A DNA stretch of 64,000 nucleotides, taken from NCBI RefSeq assembly GCF_028476545.1, contig NW_026731685.1, positions 682,001-746,000 of the forward strand, written 5' to 3'. The notes beneath the pieces were generated by a model. The model was not told where the DNA came from. It ran no database searches and saw nothing but the letters and a program-made list of their open reading frames with translations. The translations under genes were made by a program, and so were the position numbers. The stretch is from Physella acuta. Taxonomy: Eukaryota; Mollusca; Gastropoda; Physidae. Positions 1-12,535 of this stretch are shown in pieces (position 1 is the stretch's first letter; every line of letters starts with the position of its first letter).

Positions 1-45
1 ACCTGAGGGGGAACATAGCAAACTGTTAGTGCATTTTCTTAGTTA

Positions 46-453
46 GGGGTCATCCATTTATGACGTCCACAAAAAATGTTTGTGTCCCCCATGTGGACTT
101 CTACAAAAATTTAGTAAATCTCGCAAAACTTACTACTAATTTCAATAACATGTATTGTGTACCTAATAACAGATATACGGCTTTAATGTTTTTAATGTTT
201 ATTATTAGGCCTAAATATCAAAAGTAGAATCTAGAGGTCTTTAACACGAACAATGTCGTCTTGATTTCACTTTTTACGTGCACGATACGAGCTTTATGTT
301 TGTTTAAACATGTTAGTACTTCGACCTTAAGTTCAACATGTGGACATCTGCACCGACCCGAACCCCCCCCCCCTGTCCACATGGGTCCACAAAAGTTGAT
401 TTTTTAACACCCCCCTTCACCCCTCCGTTTGGACATTATAAATGTATGTCCCC
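46..453. mobile_element. Harbinger-like MITE
   Basis: The left end reads GGGGTCATCCATTTATGACG and the right end is a degenerate inverted copy (GGACATTATAAATGTATGTC then CCC). TTA lies immediately outside both ends (43-45 and 454-456), a 3-bp target duplication as used by PIF/Harbinger transposons. There is no coding capacity; the interior has poly-C and GTCCACA words. The same terminal motif recurs near 36139-36618, 50956 and 54651-55028. The superfamily call rests on the TTA duplication and is inference. Confidence 0.6.
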
Positions 454-785
454 TTACTATAAGTATAGGGGTGAGATTAGCCACTTACTATGGGTATAGG
501 GGTGAGAATAGCCACTTACTATGGGTATATGGGTGAGAATGGCCAGTCACTTACTATGGGTATAGGAGTGAGAACATCCAGCCACTTACTATGGGTATAG
601 GAGTGAGAACATCCAGCCACTTACTATGGGTATAGGAGTGAGAACATCCAGCCACTTACTATGGGTATAGGAGTGAGAACATCCAGCCACTTACTATGGG
701 TATAGGAGTGAGAACATCCAGCCACTTACTATGGGTATAGGGGTGAGAATATCCAGCCACTTACTATGGGTATAAAGGTGATAAT
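454..785. repeat. 35-bp minisatellite carrying the splice donor of the ATP9 exon
   Basis: About nine units of roughly 35 bp. Read on the minus strand each unit has TATACCCATA followed by GTAAGTGG, which is the last ten bases of the ATP9 exon ending at 765 plus its 5' splice site. The highest-coordinate unit is fused to the real exon; the rest lie downstream in the transcript. The left edge of the array abuts the target duplication of the MITE at 46-453. Confidence 0.85.
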
Positions 786-3700
786 GCTGTACTTCTGGTT
801 GCGAACAACATTGCGTGGATGTTTCTCAGTCTGAAAAGTTCCCAGACCAATGTGGACCACACGAGGCTGCAGCTCCTTCTCTCGACAACAAACTGAGAAA
901 ATTTTCCCCAAACAGCTGCCAAGTGAGATAACAAGAATGGATAAATATAGGGGTAGATGTACAGAAGTACAGAGAGATGAAAGAAAACATTGAGTGTATC
1001 AAGTAACTAGACTAGGCCAGACTTCTATAAGAAAGTAGATGTACAGAAGTACAGAGAGATGAAAGAATACATTGAGTGTATCAAGTAACTAGACTAGGCC
1101 AGACTTATATAAGAAAGTAGATGTACAGAAGTACAGAGAGATGAAAGAAAACATTGAGTGTATCAAGTAACTAGACTAGGCCAGACTTATATAAGAAAGT
1201 AGATGTACAGAAGTACAGAGAGATGAAAGAATACATTGAGTGTATCAAGTAACTAGACTAGGCCAGACTTATATAAGAAAGTAGATGTACAGAAGTACAG
1301 AGAGATGAAAGAATACATTGAGTGTATCAAGTAACTAGACTAGGCCAGACTTATATAAGAAAGTAGATGTACAGAAGTACAGAGAGATGAAAGAATACAT
1401 TGAGTGTATCAAGTAACTAGACTAGGCCAGACTTATATAAGAAAGTAGATGTACAGAAGTACAGAGAGATGAAAGAAAACATTGAGTGTATCAAGTAACT
1501 AGACTAGGCCAGACTTATATAAGAAAGTAGATGTACAGAAGTACAGAGAGATGAAAGAAAACATTGAGTGTATCAAGTAACTAGACTAGGCCAGACTTAT
1601 ATAAGAAAGTAGATGTACAGAAGTACAGAGAGATGAAAGAATACATTGAGTGTATCAAGTAACTAGACTAGGCCAGACTTATATAAGAAAGTAGATGTAC
1701 AGAAGTACAGAGAGATGAAAGAAAACATTGAGTGTATCAAGTAACTAGACTAGGCCAGACTTATATAAGAAAGTAGATGTACAGAAGTGCAGAGAGATGA
1801 AAGAAAACATTGAGTGTATCAAGTAACTAGACTAGGCCAGACTTATATAAGAAAGTAGATGTACAGAAGTACAGAGAGATGAAAGAATACATTGAGTGTA
1901 TCAAGTAACTAGACTAGGCCAGACTTATATAAGAAAGTAGATGTACAGAAGTACAGAGAGATGAAAGAATACATTGAGTGTATCAAGTAACTAGACTAGG
2001 CCAGACTTATATAAGAAAGTAGATGTACAGAAGTACAGAGAGATGAAAGAAAACATTGAGTGTATCAAGTAACTAGACTAGGCCAGACTTATATAAGAAA
2101 GTAGATGTACAGAAGTACAGAGAGATGAAAGAATACATTGAGTGTATCAAGTAACTAGACTAGGCCAGACTTATATAAGAAAGTAGATGTACAGAAGCGC
2201 GGAGATATGAAAGAATACATTGAGTGTATCAAGTAACTAGACTAGGCCAGACTTATATAAGAAAGTAGATGTACAGAAGTACAGAGAGATGAAAGAATAC
2301 ATTGAGTGTATCAAGTAACTAGACTAGGCCAGACTTATATAAGAAAGTAGATGTACAGAAGTACAGAGAGATGAAAGAAAACATTGAGTGTATCAAGTAA
2401 CTAGACTAGGCCAGACTTATATAAGAAAGTAGATGTACAGAAGTACAGAGAGATGAAAGAATACATTGAGTGTATCAAGTAACTAGACTAGGCCAGACTT
2501 ATATAAGAAAGTAGATGTACAGAAGTGCAGAGAGATGAAAGAATACATTGAGTGTATCAAGTAACTAGACTAGGTCAGACTTCTTGTTTGAATTACCTAA
2601 ACTGTCCTGCAGTTTCTCCTCCAGGATGAGTTTTTTCAACAGACTGATACATTTTATTAACTCATACACAACCAAACAATTAAATAGTTTGTTTTTCTTT
2701 TTAAAATCTTACTATCTACTTGAAAGTGGTGGGTACATTTTAGGATACACCTACATTAAAACACTATTATAATGTTTATATTTAACAGACATGAATAATG
2801 CAAAAAGGAGCATACTATACTATTACTACTAGATCTAAACTATGTGTCAAAGTATTTACAAAATAATACATATTTATGATGTAAAAATACTCTATCAATT
2901 ATGAAATAATAACAATAATTAATGACGTAACTTTTGAAGCTGTTAAAAATGTCAACACATTTGTATTTCCCTACAAAAATGAATAAGAATGTACAGTAAA
3001 TAATATCAATACAAGTGAGCAGGCTGTTCAAGTGTCAAAACACATGAGATCTATAAAGTGTACACAGATGTTGCATTTTTTAACTGCTGAGCCAAGGCAC
3101 AAGTCAAAAGTTACACTACAACTTTATTATCAACGCAGTATACTATTCAAGCTTTTGATGAATAATGCTATTACAAGATAACTTGAAACCATCTTGAACT
3201 ATAGTCAACAGCAATGTTAAAAGATTCATAAGAGCACTTTTTAATGCCAGGTGTCAAGTTACTGCTATGATTTTATTTTATTTTTATTTAAAGCATGGGC
3301 AGTGATACAAGTCATGGGCAGTGATACAAGTCATGGGGATGTTACAAGGAATAAGCTGTTCATGCAACAGCTGGTCACAGTGTCAGCACAAACTACTGGC
3401 ACAGGAAACTACACAGTATCATGACTTGTTTACACTCAGTGTCTCATGAGATCTTACAGACTGGCACAGGAAACTACACAGTATCATGACTTGTTTACAC
3501 TCAGTGTCTCATGAGATCTTACAGACTGGCACAGGAAACTACACAGTATCATGACTTGTTTACACTCAGTGTCTCATGAGATCTTACAGACTGGCACAGG
3601 AAACTACACAGTATCATGACTTGTTTACACTCAGTGTGTCATGAGATCTTATAGACTGGCACAGGAAACTACACAGTATCATGACTTGTTTACACTCAGT

Positions 3701-6700
3701 GTGAGATCTTACAGACTGGCACAGGAAACTACACAGTATCATGACTTGTTTACACTCAGTGTGTCATGAAATCTTACAGACTGGCACAGGAAACTACACA
3801 GTATCATGACTTGTTTACACTCAGTGTGTCATGAGATCTTACAGACTGGCACAGGAAACTACACAGTATCATGACTTGTTTACACTCAGTGTGTCATGAG
3901 ATCTTATAGACTGGCACAGGAAACTACACAGTATCATGACTTGTTTACACTCAGTGTGAGATCTTACAGACTGGCACAGGAAACTACACAGTATCATGAC
4001 TTGTTTACACTCAGTGTGTCATGAAATCTTACAGACTGGCACAGGAAACTACACAGTATCATGACTTGTTTACACTCAGTGTGTCATGAAATCTTACAGA
4101 CTGGCACAGGAAACTACACAGTATCATGACTTGTTTACACTCAGTGTCTCATGAGATCTTACAGACTGGCACAGGAAACTACACAGTATCATGACTTGTT
4201 TACACTCAGTGTGTCATGAGATCTTATAGACTGGCACAGGAAACTACACAGTATCATGACTTGTTTACACTCAGTGTGAGATCTTACAGACTGGCACAGG
4301 AAACTACACAGTATCATGACTTGTTTACACTCAGTGTGTCATGAAATCTTACAGACTGGCACAGGAAACTACACAGTATCATGACTTGTTTACACTCAGT
4401 GTGTCATGAAATCTTACAGACTGGCACAGGAAACTACACAGTATCATGACTTGTTTACACTCAGTGTGTCATGAGATCTTACAGACTGGCACAGGAAACT
4501 ACACAGTATCATGACTTGTTTACACTCAGTGTGTCATGAGATCTTACAGACTGGCACAGGAAACTACACAGTATCATGACTTGTTTACACCCAGTGTGTC
4601 ATGAGATCTTACAGACTACAATTTGTATTATGGATTCAAGGTTGTTTACAAAGTGTGTTATGAAATCATTTGTGGTGCTAACACTGATATGGAAACAAGG
4701 TGAAGTTAGACTTTCCTAATACATTATTACAAATGTTTAAAAAATTACACTTCTGACATTCTATACAGGCAATCCAATGACTCAAAGAATTCCACGATCT
4801 TAAGTCGGTTTCTACTCACTTTGTGCAGAAATTGGACAATCGTTGTGAGAGATGATTGAAGATACCTCTAGACCGCCTGCGTCTTTCATTGACGAGGCGG
4901 TCACTTTCATCCATCTCAAAGCTGTCACCACACATTAGGGGCACAGTGTCAAGACAGACACCATTTTCTTCTTCTTCTGAACTACTTGTATATCTGATGA
5001 TTCAAATAAACACACTTTAGAAAATAATATTTTTAAACAGTTTACGTGTGCACATGTTTTAGCCAACACAATAACAGATTTACAAAACCTATCCAAAAAT
5101 TTTAAACACAAAATGCTGGAACTAAATTTACCCTTTTATAAAATAATTTCAGTTAATATATTAATCATAATATTCAATTTCTGATTCCAGTGAAGAAAAA
5201 AAAAGATTCAGTATGTAACAATCAAGAAGATTAAAACATTCATTCCATAGTGCAGTCACTTAACAATCATGCTAGTGATGGATACACATTCAGATTAGGC
5301 ACTCATTAAATTTTTTTCAAATTCAAATATGTTGTGTGAAGCAGAACAGAAAAAGTGGCAAAATGTAATAGTTGACAAGTGATATATTTCAGTAAAATGT
5401 ATGTTTTCATTTGACGTATAAATTATACATTTAAAGATTGTGAATACAACAGCCATTCAAACAAAGTTATTGCAGAAAAAATATAATTATTACTGATATT
5501 AATATATTACTGTAAAGTTTGTTTCACAATAGACTAATATTTTATTTTAAAAAATACCTAATGCAGTAGTTTTATTGGATAAAATGTTATCAGATCTACT
5601 AAATTTTTTAAAAGATAACCTTTGAATAAATAGAAAACAATTGCAATGGAAAAATGAAATTCTAATCATAAAAATGATGGTGAAAAAATCAAGGAAGCCT
5701 TACTGTTAAACCACAAACAAGACAGCAAAATATCCATTTGATATCTAAGCTAAAATGAGCAATTATAAACTACAGAAGACTATTTTTTAACTTTTACAAA
5801 TGAAGCAAGCCATGACTTAAAGTGTAAACTTTCATTAGGTGATAGTTGTGTGATGTTATGGGAGAAATAAGGGTTTAACATTTGATGAAAACAGGGCCAC
5901 CACAGTAGAACAGGTTGTCAAATGTAGCTAATTATTTAGTTCATGGCTAATTGGAATGTAACAGTAATTATCAGCACAGGGTGTGGAGATTAAGGTTTAA
6001 TAGCACTGGATGGGGAAATATATTAGACTGGAAGTTCTACGGTAATGGGTTAATAAAAACAATTGCTTGTGTACCAGATATCAATAAGAAAGGTAATTAG
6101 ATTTTTTAAATGGGAAAAATACATGATAGGTTGAGCTATTGGCCATCTGTGTAGGCTACAAGTGTACATGGTAATATCAAAATAAAGTTCTTACTAAACG
6201 AATCATCACACTTTACTTCATTTGCCTCACAAATGAAGCCAGAATATGAAGTTAATTTAGGCTGCATTAATTATTGCATTATACTTATCTCTAAGGGAGG
6301 TATTATATAGCCTAGAGCAAATGAATAGCTTACATACACCATTTATTGAGTACATTGTTCTCATATATAGTTGTCAGGTGAATTGATTGGTATATTATAA
6401 ATTACACAAGTAATTCAAGTATTGAAAACTATTTGTTTCATGCATTTAAGGCCCTGTATCACTTGCAGGAATATTTTAAAGAGTAGTAAATAAATTTGAC
6501 ACAGTTCAATACCTAACTTAGCATGTAAATTGTAATTTACAGGATTACAGGATAAAAAAAAGAAAGCAAACTGTGCTTAGTTATATGCTGGATAAAAAAA
6601 AGTCAAAATATCTGGGTGAAAAATGTAGGGTGGCTGAAGTGGCAGTGCCTTACCCTACTTGTGTTAGGCTTCTTAGCTGAACAGTCATTGCTGCTGGCCA

Positions 6701-8691
6701 GAACTACTAGTCAATGGGGAAAATAAAAGACATCACAAGAAATTAATCAACAACTTCATCACCAAGGGAAAAGCAAGGGTTGAGATCAATTGTGCAGCTA
6801 AAGTTGTGTGTCTACACTTTATGTCAATATGATAGAACTAAATGTGAACAAAGCACTTAGAGACACTGCATATGGGATAAACAATAATTTGAATTCCCTG
6901 CATATGTGGTAATAAATTACTATAAAATGTAAGCTACAAAAACTACTTGTTATTGATTTTTAAAATTGATTTATTTAACACTATTTCCTTTACATTCTGT
7001 TGTATTCTATGCCTGTATTAGTAAATGCTTTTAAGTGCTTATTATTTCACAATACACTTTGGCCAAGGTTATGATAAAACTATTATGACAATCTTAATAA
7101 GGGCAAAAATGGCACACTAATAGTAAAACAGAAGATCTCTCATAAGGTTTTTTCATTCTCACCAGCATTAAATGTGAACTTTTCCTAAAATGTGGTTACA
7201 TTTTTTTTTTTTTTTTTTTTTATTTTCTACTGTTCTGATGGTAGTGCTTGCTCAGCAACTTGACCTAAGCTGTCTCATTGCTGCTAATGAAATGTGCAAC
7301 TACTTTGTTCAGAAAAAAAAACAGGAGGGTAACAGCATAAAACATGTTGCCATGGGTTTTTTTTAAGCATAAACTATAGTGAGTGGAATTTATTATTTAA
7401 AATAACAGTCGATTGTCAAGCACCAGAAATAATTTCCTATGAGATATAAAAAATATTTTTTTTTTAAATGTATGCATGATTTTATGGTACTTTCCATCAG
7501 AGTTAGAGTTGAATTAATCCATTATTTAGAGCTCATAAAGGGATAATTAGGCCAATAGTTTAGTTGCTTCTTTGTTTAGGAAAATAAAAACTGACTGAGC
7601 TCCCCTTTCTCGTATAACAGTGAGGGAGATGGAACTTTAAATGCAATCTGGGTATAAAAGTGTTTCAATAGCTTTTTTAAAAAATAGAATAGAATTGAGT
7701 AGAAAAAAGAATTATGCACCAAATGAATGTAAACATTTTGTGCATAAGTGAGCAGAAAATTACTTTAATTTTTAAAAAGTTAATTAAAACATCTAATTGT
7801 CACAGTTCATTGTTATAGAGATTTGAACTATGGGAAAAGTTTGAAATAAATCAGTCCGATAGAAGTTATGCTTCCAGTCACCAAAAATCATTCCATATTT
7901 AATAAAATCAGGAGAATAAGATCTTATACCTATTTATAAAAAGTCATTCTTCTAATTGAAAAAGATACTTCTGTTTTCTTTTAAAAACAGGAAATAGAGT
8001 TAAGTACCACTTCTGATTAGGTGGTCACTCAAAATATGAGAGTAATCCAAGTTAAAGATTTTATACTTATTATGTATGAAATTTCATCCACCTAACTAAA
8101 ACAGTATTCAAGTTCAAGATTAAATATAATGTTCCCAAGAATTAAGAGCAACATGCAACTTCCAGTCATCAGAAATTGTAAAAAAAATTGTAAAAAAGTT
8201 AAAAGAATTCTTCACATACAATCTAATAGTTTGAAATTTTATCTACCTAGCTTTAATGGTGAAACTTTGAATTATAGCTGATTAAAAAGGACATTATTTT
8301 CACCAGATATTTGTTCTATGCGATTTTAAATGGTAATTGACAGTTGTATAGCAATGTGAACTACTAACTAAACTGATGCATAATTAATATTATTTATTTA
8401 AAAATTACTAGATCTATTAATTAGACTAGATAGATTTAACTAGAGTGCACAATGATAAATGAGCAGATCATCTACGACCGACATAGCAGACATGAGCCTA
8501 AAAGCTAAACAAAACTTAAACCATAATATTTTTTTATGAAAATATAGGCCTAACACAATAAAAAATAGCACTGCTCTCTTAATCTATACCTCACCGACTT
8601 GGAATAGCCGTATTGAGGCTGGGAATAGCCTTGGCCATACAATAAACAATATTGGTAATCTAACGCTTTAGGTACGTAAAATCGGCCACGG
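765..8691 (-). CDS. ATP9: ATP9-type P4-ATPase (phospholipid flippase), N-terminal part, incomplete at window edge
   Basis: Three phase-compatible coding exons on the minus strand: 8590-8691, 4820-4993 and 765-915. The middle exon gives DTVPLMCGDSFEMDESD, matching the acidic PLM...ESD segment near the N-terminus of vertebrate ATP9B. The last gives FCTNCLGKIFSVCCREKEL, then RVVHIG, then HPRNVVRNQKYSIITFIPI, the conserved entry to the first membrane helices of class II P4-ATPases. These ATPases act in endosome/trans-Golgi membranes and move phospholipids to the cytosolic leaflet. Splice sites: ttttag|CC at 8691, AG|GTATAG after 8590, AA|GTGAGT after 4820, ggcag|C at 915, ATA|GTAAGT after 765. 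The first exon with the start codon was not found, and all catalytic parts lie beyond the left edge. The exon at 8590-8691 encodes a Tyr/Gln-rich stretch and is the least certain. Introns hold two large minisatellites. The ATP9 assignment is firm at family level; A versus B cannot be decided. Confidence 0.82.
951..2583. repeat. 82-bp minisatellite in an ATP9 intron
   Basis: About 20 nearly identical 82-bp units, each containing GTAGATGTACAGAAG and ending TTATATAAGAAA. Units differ mainly at GAAAGAATAC versus GAAAGAAAAC, so two unit types alternate irregularly. The array starts about 35 bp upstream (minus strand) of the acceptor of the ATP9 exon at 765-915. The very low divergence suggests recent amplification or homogenisation. 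Confidence 0.95.
2584..3391. other. Unique AT-rich intron sequence of ATP9
   Basis: Spacer between two arrays, inside the ATP9 intron between the exons at 4820 and 915. It holds a two-copy repeat of GCATGGGCAGTGATACAAGT at 3292-3335 and nothing else I recognise. Confidence 0.6.
3392..4617. repeat. 65-bp minisatellite in an ATP9 intron
   Basis: About 19 units of 65 bp (ACTGGCACAGGAAACTACAC at the start, ATCTTACAG at the end), with shorter units lacking a few bases around TCATGA. Variant units (ATCTTATAG followed by a GTGAGATCT short unit) recur as blocks near 3647, 3903 and 4223, showing higher-order amplification of several units at a time. Lies about 200 bp downstream (minus strand) of the ATP9 exon at 4820-4993. 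Confidence 0.93.
4994..8589. other. Long AT-rich intron of ATP9
   Basis: Mostly unique AT-rich sequence with homopolymer runs (for example about 20 T at 7201). No further coding exon, RNA gene or clear element was recognised on either strand. Confidence 0.5.
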
Positions 8692-11000
8692 CTAAAAAAA
8701 AAGTTACCTCATTGTCAAGGCTTTTATAGAATTAGGCCTATATTACTATATTATTGTGAAATATTTGTGTCAAATATTATAGATAACTGAATCATAAACC
8801 AAAATCAATGGCTAAATAATAAATATATCAATATAGGCCGGGAATTAACTTTTAACAGCAGTGTTTGCGAACAAGATTTGCTATACAAACAGCCGCCATC
8901 TGTAAAATAGAGTGGCTTCCCCTGAATCCTCCACTATAATTTTACCAAAAATAACTTAAACAAGATGGCTGCTAAATAAAATGAGCATGGTTCTAATGAA
9001 AACATCGCTAGTCTTCATTTATTACTGAAAAGTTTTAATACAATTAGCTAGGCCAATGCAAAAATTTAATTTCAGTAAAACAATATAATAGTTACATATT
9101 TGGATAGGGGCTGTCAATCTGATTACAGATCAGTTTGAATTTTCAAAATCTGACCATAAACAAAAAAGTTATGAATTTTTTAGTCATTAAAAAACAGCAG
9201 TTTTTTCAGACAACCGGGGTAGACCCTGAAAGAGGAAAAATACTGGGAGGGTATGGACCAAATTTTTAAGCGTTTTTCACTAAAAGTGGTATAAAAGCCA
9301 GAATACTTTATCAATTGATGTAATTTTAAGACATTTTATAGATTTTTGTATGCTGAATCCAATGATGCTATTTTAAAAAGTGTCCTTCGATTACTCAACC
9401 TACTAATCTCATAGATTATGTAATACCCCCCTTTAAATTTTTTTTAAACATCTAATAATCAACGTGATAAGAAGTAATTCTTTAAATGTAACGCTGTTTT
9501 AATCTAAAATATGACATTTGTATATGCTCAAGCTAATTGTAGATTTGAAATGGTCCAACATTGTTACATAACTATCAAATGTTAAGGTTATGTAATTCCA
9601 CCCTTTGCTCAAAATATACCATGAATTTGTTTTAAAATCACGTTTGCTCATTGTCAGTTAACTTCAAGTTAATAGCCTACTAGAAGAAAATATAACTAAT
9701 CAAGTTTTTCAATACAAAGAGAAGAATGCTATAGTAAATTTGTGATTATGTAACTTCTTAAAAGATGTTATGTAATCTATGTGCAATACTATAGGCCTAC
9801 TCTGTTCCAAAAATAAAGGCCTATCTCATTATAATTATATTTCTTGTTATTTTAAATATCTTAATCCTTTTTGCTATAGAATTAGTCTAGTTACAAATGT
9901 GTTTGATCAGAATCAGAGTGTGCTTTATGGTAATTACGTAATATTATTACCCATATTAAAGTTAATCATTTTTACAATGTCAATAAAATAAACTTTGGAG
10001 GAAAATATTTTTTTTTAAAACTTGCACAAGGTATAGATCTAGTTATAGATACATAACATAAATTTATATTTATGCCCAATGTTTATGCTAGTAGTAAGTA
10101 TGTTTATGTATTTTGTAAGCCTACCAGTAGCCCTTTTACAATTAAAAACTTTCTTAAGAAAAAAGCATGTGTTTGAGTGCTTGACTGTGTAGATCTAGTA
10201 GATTCTAGAAATTGTGTAAGACTACCCTGTTTGGCTATACACAGACACGTGTACCACCACCAGCTTTTGCCTAGATTTAGTTCAATCAGACATGTGGGTA
10301 ACCAGGTCTTCTGACCAACGAATTTTATTGCCCTATTACGTAAACACGACCGCTGAATAGGCTAGTCGGCCAACCCGATGAACATGTCAGATGAATATTA
10401 TGTAATCTCAGAGACAAAAGTCTGGCAAGATTTCCTGATCTATGCCCGAGGGTTAGTAACATCAACTCCACAAAGTGAAGGGGGAGGGAGGTGGGGTATG
10501 AAACCACCGTGTACCGTACGGGTGTTATACAACATCAAAAGCGATGCTCGTCGGCTTGTCGCGTCACGGACTAGTGGGGGCGGGGTGAGGCTATGGGTGT
10601 TACATACGGTGTAGGATGGTCAGTGGCTACCCCCATCCACCCCACCCCATTTTGGTCGATTTGGCAAGCTAGTGGTATTAAAATTTGTAGAAAAGAGCCC
10701 CGGATATAATTTAATTTATTTTTAAAGCCATTTTTACGAAAATGTAATGTACACAATAATGAAACGTTACACGAATCACAGCATTGTTTGATCGGGCCGA
10801 AGCTATTCGGATTAATTTCTAAAGAAGATTAATTTTGACGATTAGTCTTCAGCCGTAAATACTAACACAACTTTTGTTTGACGTTTCAATGGGTTAAGAC
10901 AAAGTTATGCAACATGTCTGTGTGCTTATAAATATAAAGTAGCCGTCGAGTCAAACACGGGAACACATGTATCTATCTTTAGACATTGTTTATAGTCTCA
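8692..11000. other. Spacer between divergent ATP9 and CAP-Gly genes, ATP9-proximal half
   Basis: Contains two CAAGATGGCT/GATGGCGGC-type YY1-like words (about 8892 and 8963), so transcription of ATP9 may start here or farther right. From 9400 to 10000 the words TTATGTAAT and ATTATGTAA recur several times without a clear unit. A GC-rich patch at 10380-10660 has G-runs but no convincing gene. Confidence 0.4.
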
Positions 11001-11100
11001 TCCAATCGGATCAAGCGCCTAGCGTCACGTGACCACACACTCGGCTGTGCCACACGATGTGTAGATCACCAATCAGTCGGACGGCGGCCGACGCGTTAAT
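11001..11100. promoter_or_regulatory. CCAAT and GTCACGTGAC promoter-like cluster
   Basis: A CCAATCGG at 11002, a palindromic GTCACGTGAC at 11024-11033 (the CLEAR/E-box form bound by TFEB/MITF-type bHLH-Zip factors) and CCAATCAG at 11069-11076, followed by a GC-rich CGGACGGCGGCCGACGCG stretch. It lies in the spacer between the head-to-head ATP9 and CAP-Gly genes. Motif identity is seen; use as a promoter is inference. Confidence 0.4.
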
Positions 11101-11750
11101 TTTTATTTTCGTTCGGTTTTAAAATGTATGGACGGCTTTATTACGAGGTGCTATATTACATGTCATACATTAAAATAAACGGCGGGATTTCGGGAATACA
11201 GCTCAGGGTTCAAATGTAAAATATGTCCAATAATAGACCGGGAAACTTGGTTCAACTTTGCGGTCCAATATCTCCAAAAGTATTTAACTTATTTTGACCA
11301 CGAACCCTGAGCGTTATATTATACGTCTACATTTAATGTATTCGTCTGCCAAATTTAACTGTTGTAGTACGTAAACTCGATACGTGTATACAAATTTTGT
11401 AACGCGTCATCAGGTTAAAGACGGCGATTTGAAGCACAGCAGGGCGGTTCAGTCGGACAGCGGTCGGCGCGTCGTGTTTATATTTTCGGTCCACTTCAAA
11501 GTCTATAGACGTCCTTATTATAGGGCCTTATAGGACATATCATACATATTAATAAACGTCGAGATTTCAGGAATACAGCTCAGGGTTCAAATAAAAAATC
11601 GGTCCATAAATAGCTCAAATAACTTAGTTTAACTTTGCGGTCTGATATCTCCGAAAGTATTTAACATATTTTAACCAAGAACCCTGAGCGTTATACGTGT
11701 ACATTTAATCTATTCTTCTACCAAGTTTCACAGTTGTAGTACGAAAACTC
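11073..11750. repeat. Diverged tandem duplication, two copies of about 290 bp
   Basis: Copy one runs about 11073-11372 and copy two about 11449-11750. Both begin CAGTCGGAC(A/G)GCGG and both keep a GCTCAGGGTTC ... GAACCCTGAGCG inverted pair about 90 bp apart. Identity is clearly below 90 percent, but the paired arms are unchanged in both copies, which suggests a conserved foldback or the ends of a small element. Confidence 0.7.
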
Positions 11751-12204
11751 ACAGAGTCTATAGACTCCAAGTAACACCCCCCTTTTAAAAAGGTGAAAAA
11801 GCCTCCTCCCTAATCGGCACGTCGCCGCGGAGGGTAAAAAATGCGATTTAATCTGCGATTTCTTCAACGTCTGAAATAATAGAGAAATCAAACTAATACA
11901 GTTAAAAAGGTAATTCAATTACGAACAGAATGATGTATAACATGTTAATATACACAATAAAAGCATGCAAAAAAACAGAGTTAAACATGCAGGGGGTAGG
12001 GAAAAGCCGATTTGTCCGATTTTCTCGGCAGCGGCATTGGCCTAGCTAATACAATTGTTTAAAAATAGGTACATAAATCATCAAATGTCAACAAATGAAA
12101 CAAACATTTTTTCAAAACATTTACAAATCCTCCAAAAATGTTAAATAGGCCCTAATTATTAAAATTTATGGAGTCACCTGTTTTTCACATTACTAGAATC
12201 TAGT

Positions 12205-12250
12205 CTCGGCCGATTTTACGTACCTAAAACGATAGATTACCAATTTCTAA
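12205..12250 (+). repeat. Inverted partial copy of the ATP9 exon at 8590-8691
   Basis: GGCCGATTTTACGTACCTAA here matches the reverse complement of about 8646-8687, continuing through TAGATTACCAAT with only about three differences in some 42 bp. One copy lies inside a predicted exon and the other in the intergenic spacer. Confidence 0.6.
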
Positions 12251-12489
12251 TTCTACAGTAAAGTAATCTAGATCTACATTCTAGATAGATTCTAGACTAC
12301 ACTAGATCTAGAAATCTAGTAGGCCTAACTTAACTATTAATTATTAATTAATAATTATTATGATTATCTTATTCTACACTCTACCTTGATCTGTTTGACT
12401 TCGTCTTAAATTTCACAGAATTACTCATAGGCATTCGTAAACAAGCATTATGGGAAATCGTTTATGATCTAACACTAGAATTAACATTA

Positions 12490-12535
12490 CAGTTACTAAC
12501 TAGATCTAGATCTAGATCTAGATCTAGATAAAAGT
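12490..12535. repeat. (TAGATC)n microsatellite
   Basis: Perfect run of TAGATC words. Similar clusters occur at 40858-40888, 54238-54310 and 61640-61665. Confidence 0.85.

Noticed and set aside
2584-2772. Minus-strand open stretch that looks helical (SLLKKLILEEKLQDSL) next to the 82-bp array
   Set aside because: The flanking ATP9 exons at 4820-4993 and 765-915 join directly in phase and match ATP9B without a gap, and no good acceptor precedes the stretch.
4816-4820. Stop codon right after FCTK as the end of a small gene
   Set aside because: The bases form a consensus donor AA|GTGAGT, and the next exon continues the ATP9 N-terminus (FCTNCLGKIF).
10378-10756. GC-rich overlapping frames in the ATP9/CAP-Gly spacer
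   Set aside because: No domain, no splice context, and frames on both strands overlap; more likely a GC-rich patch.
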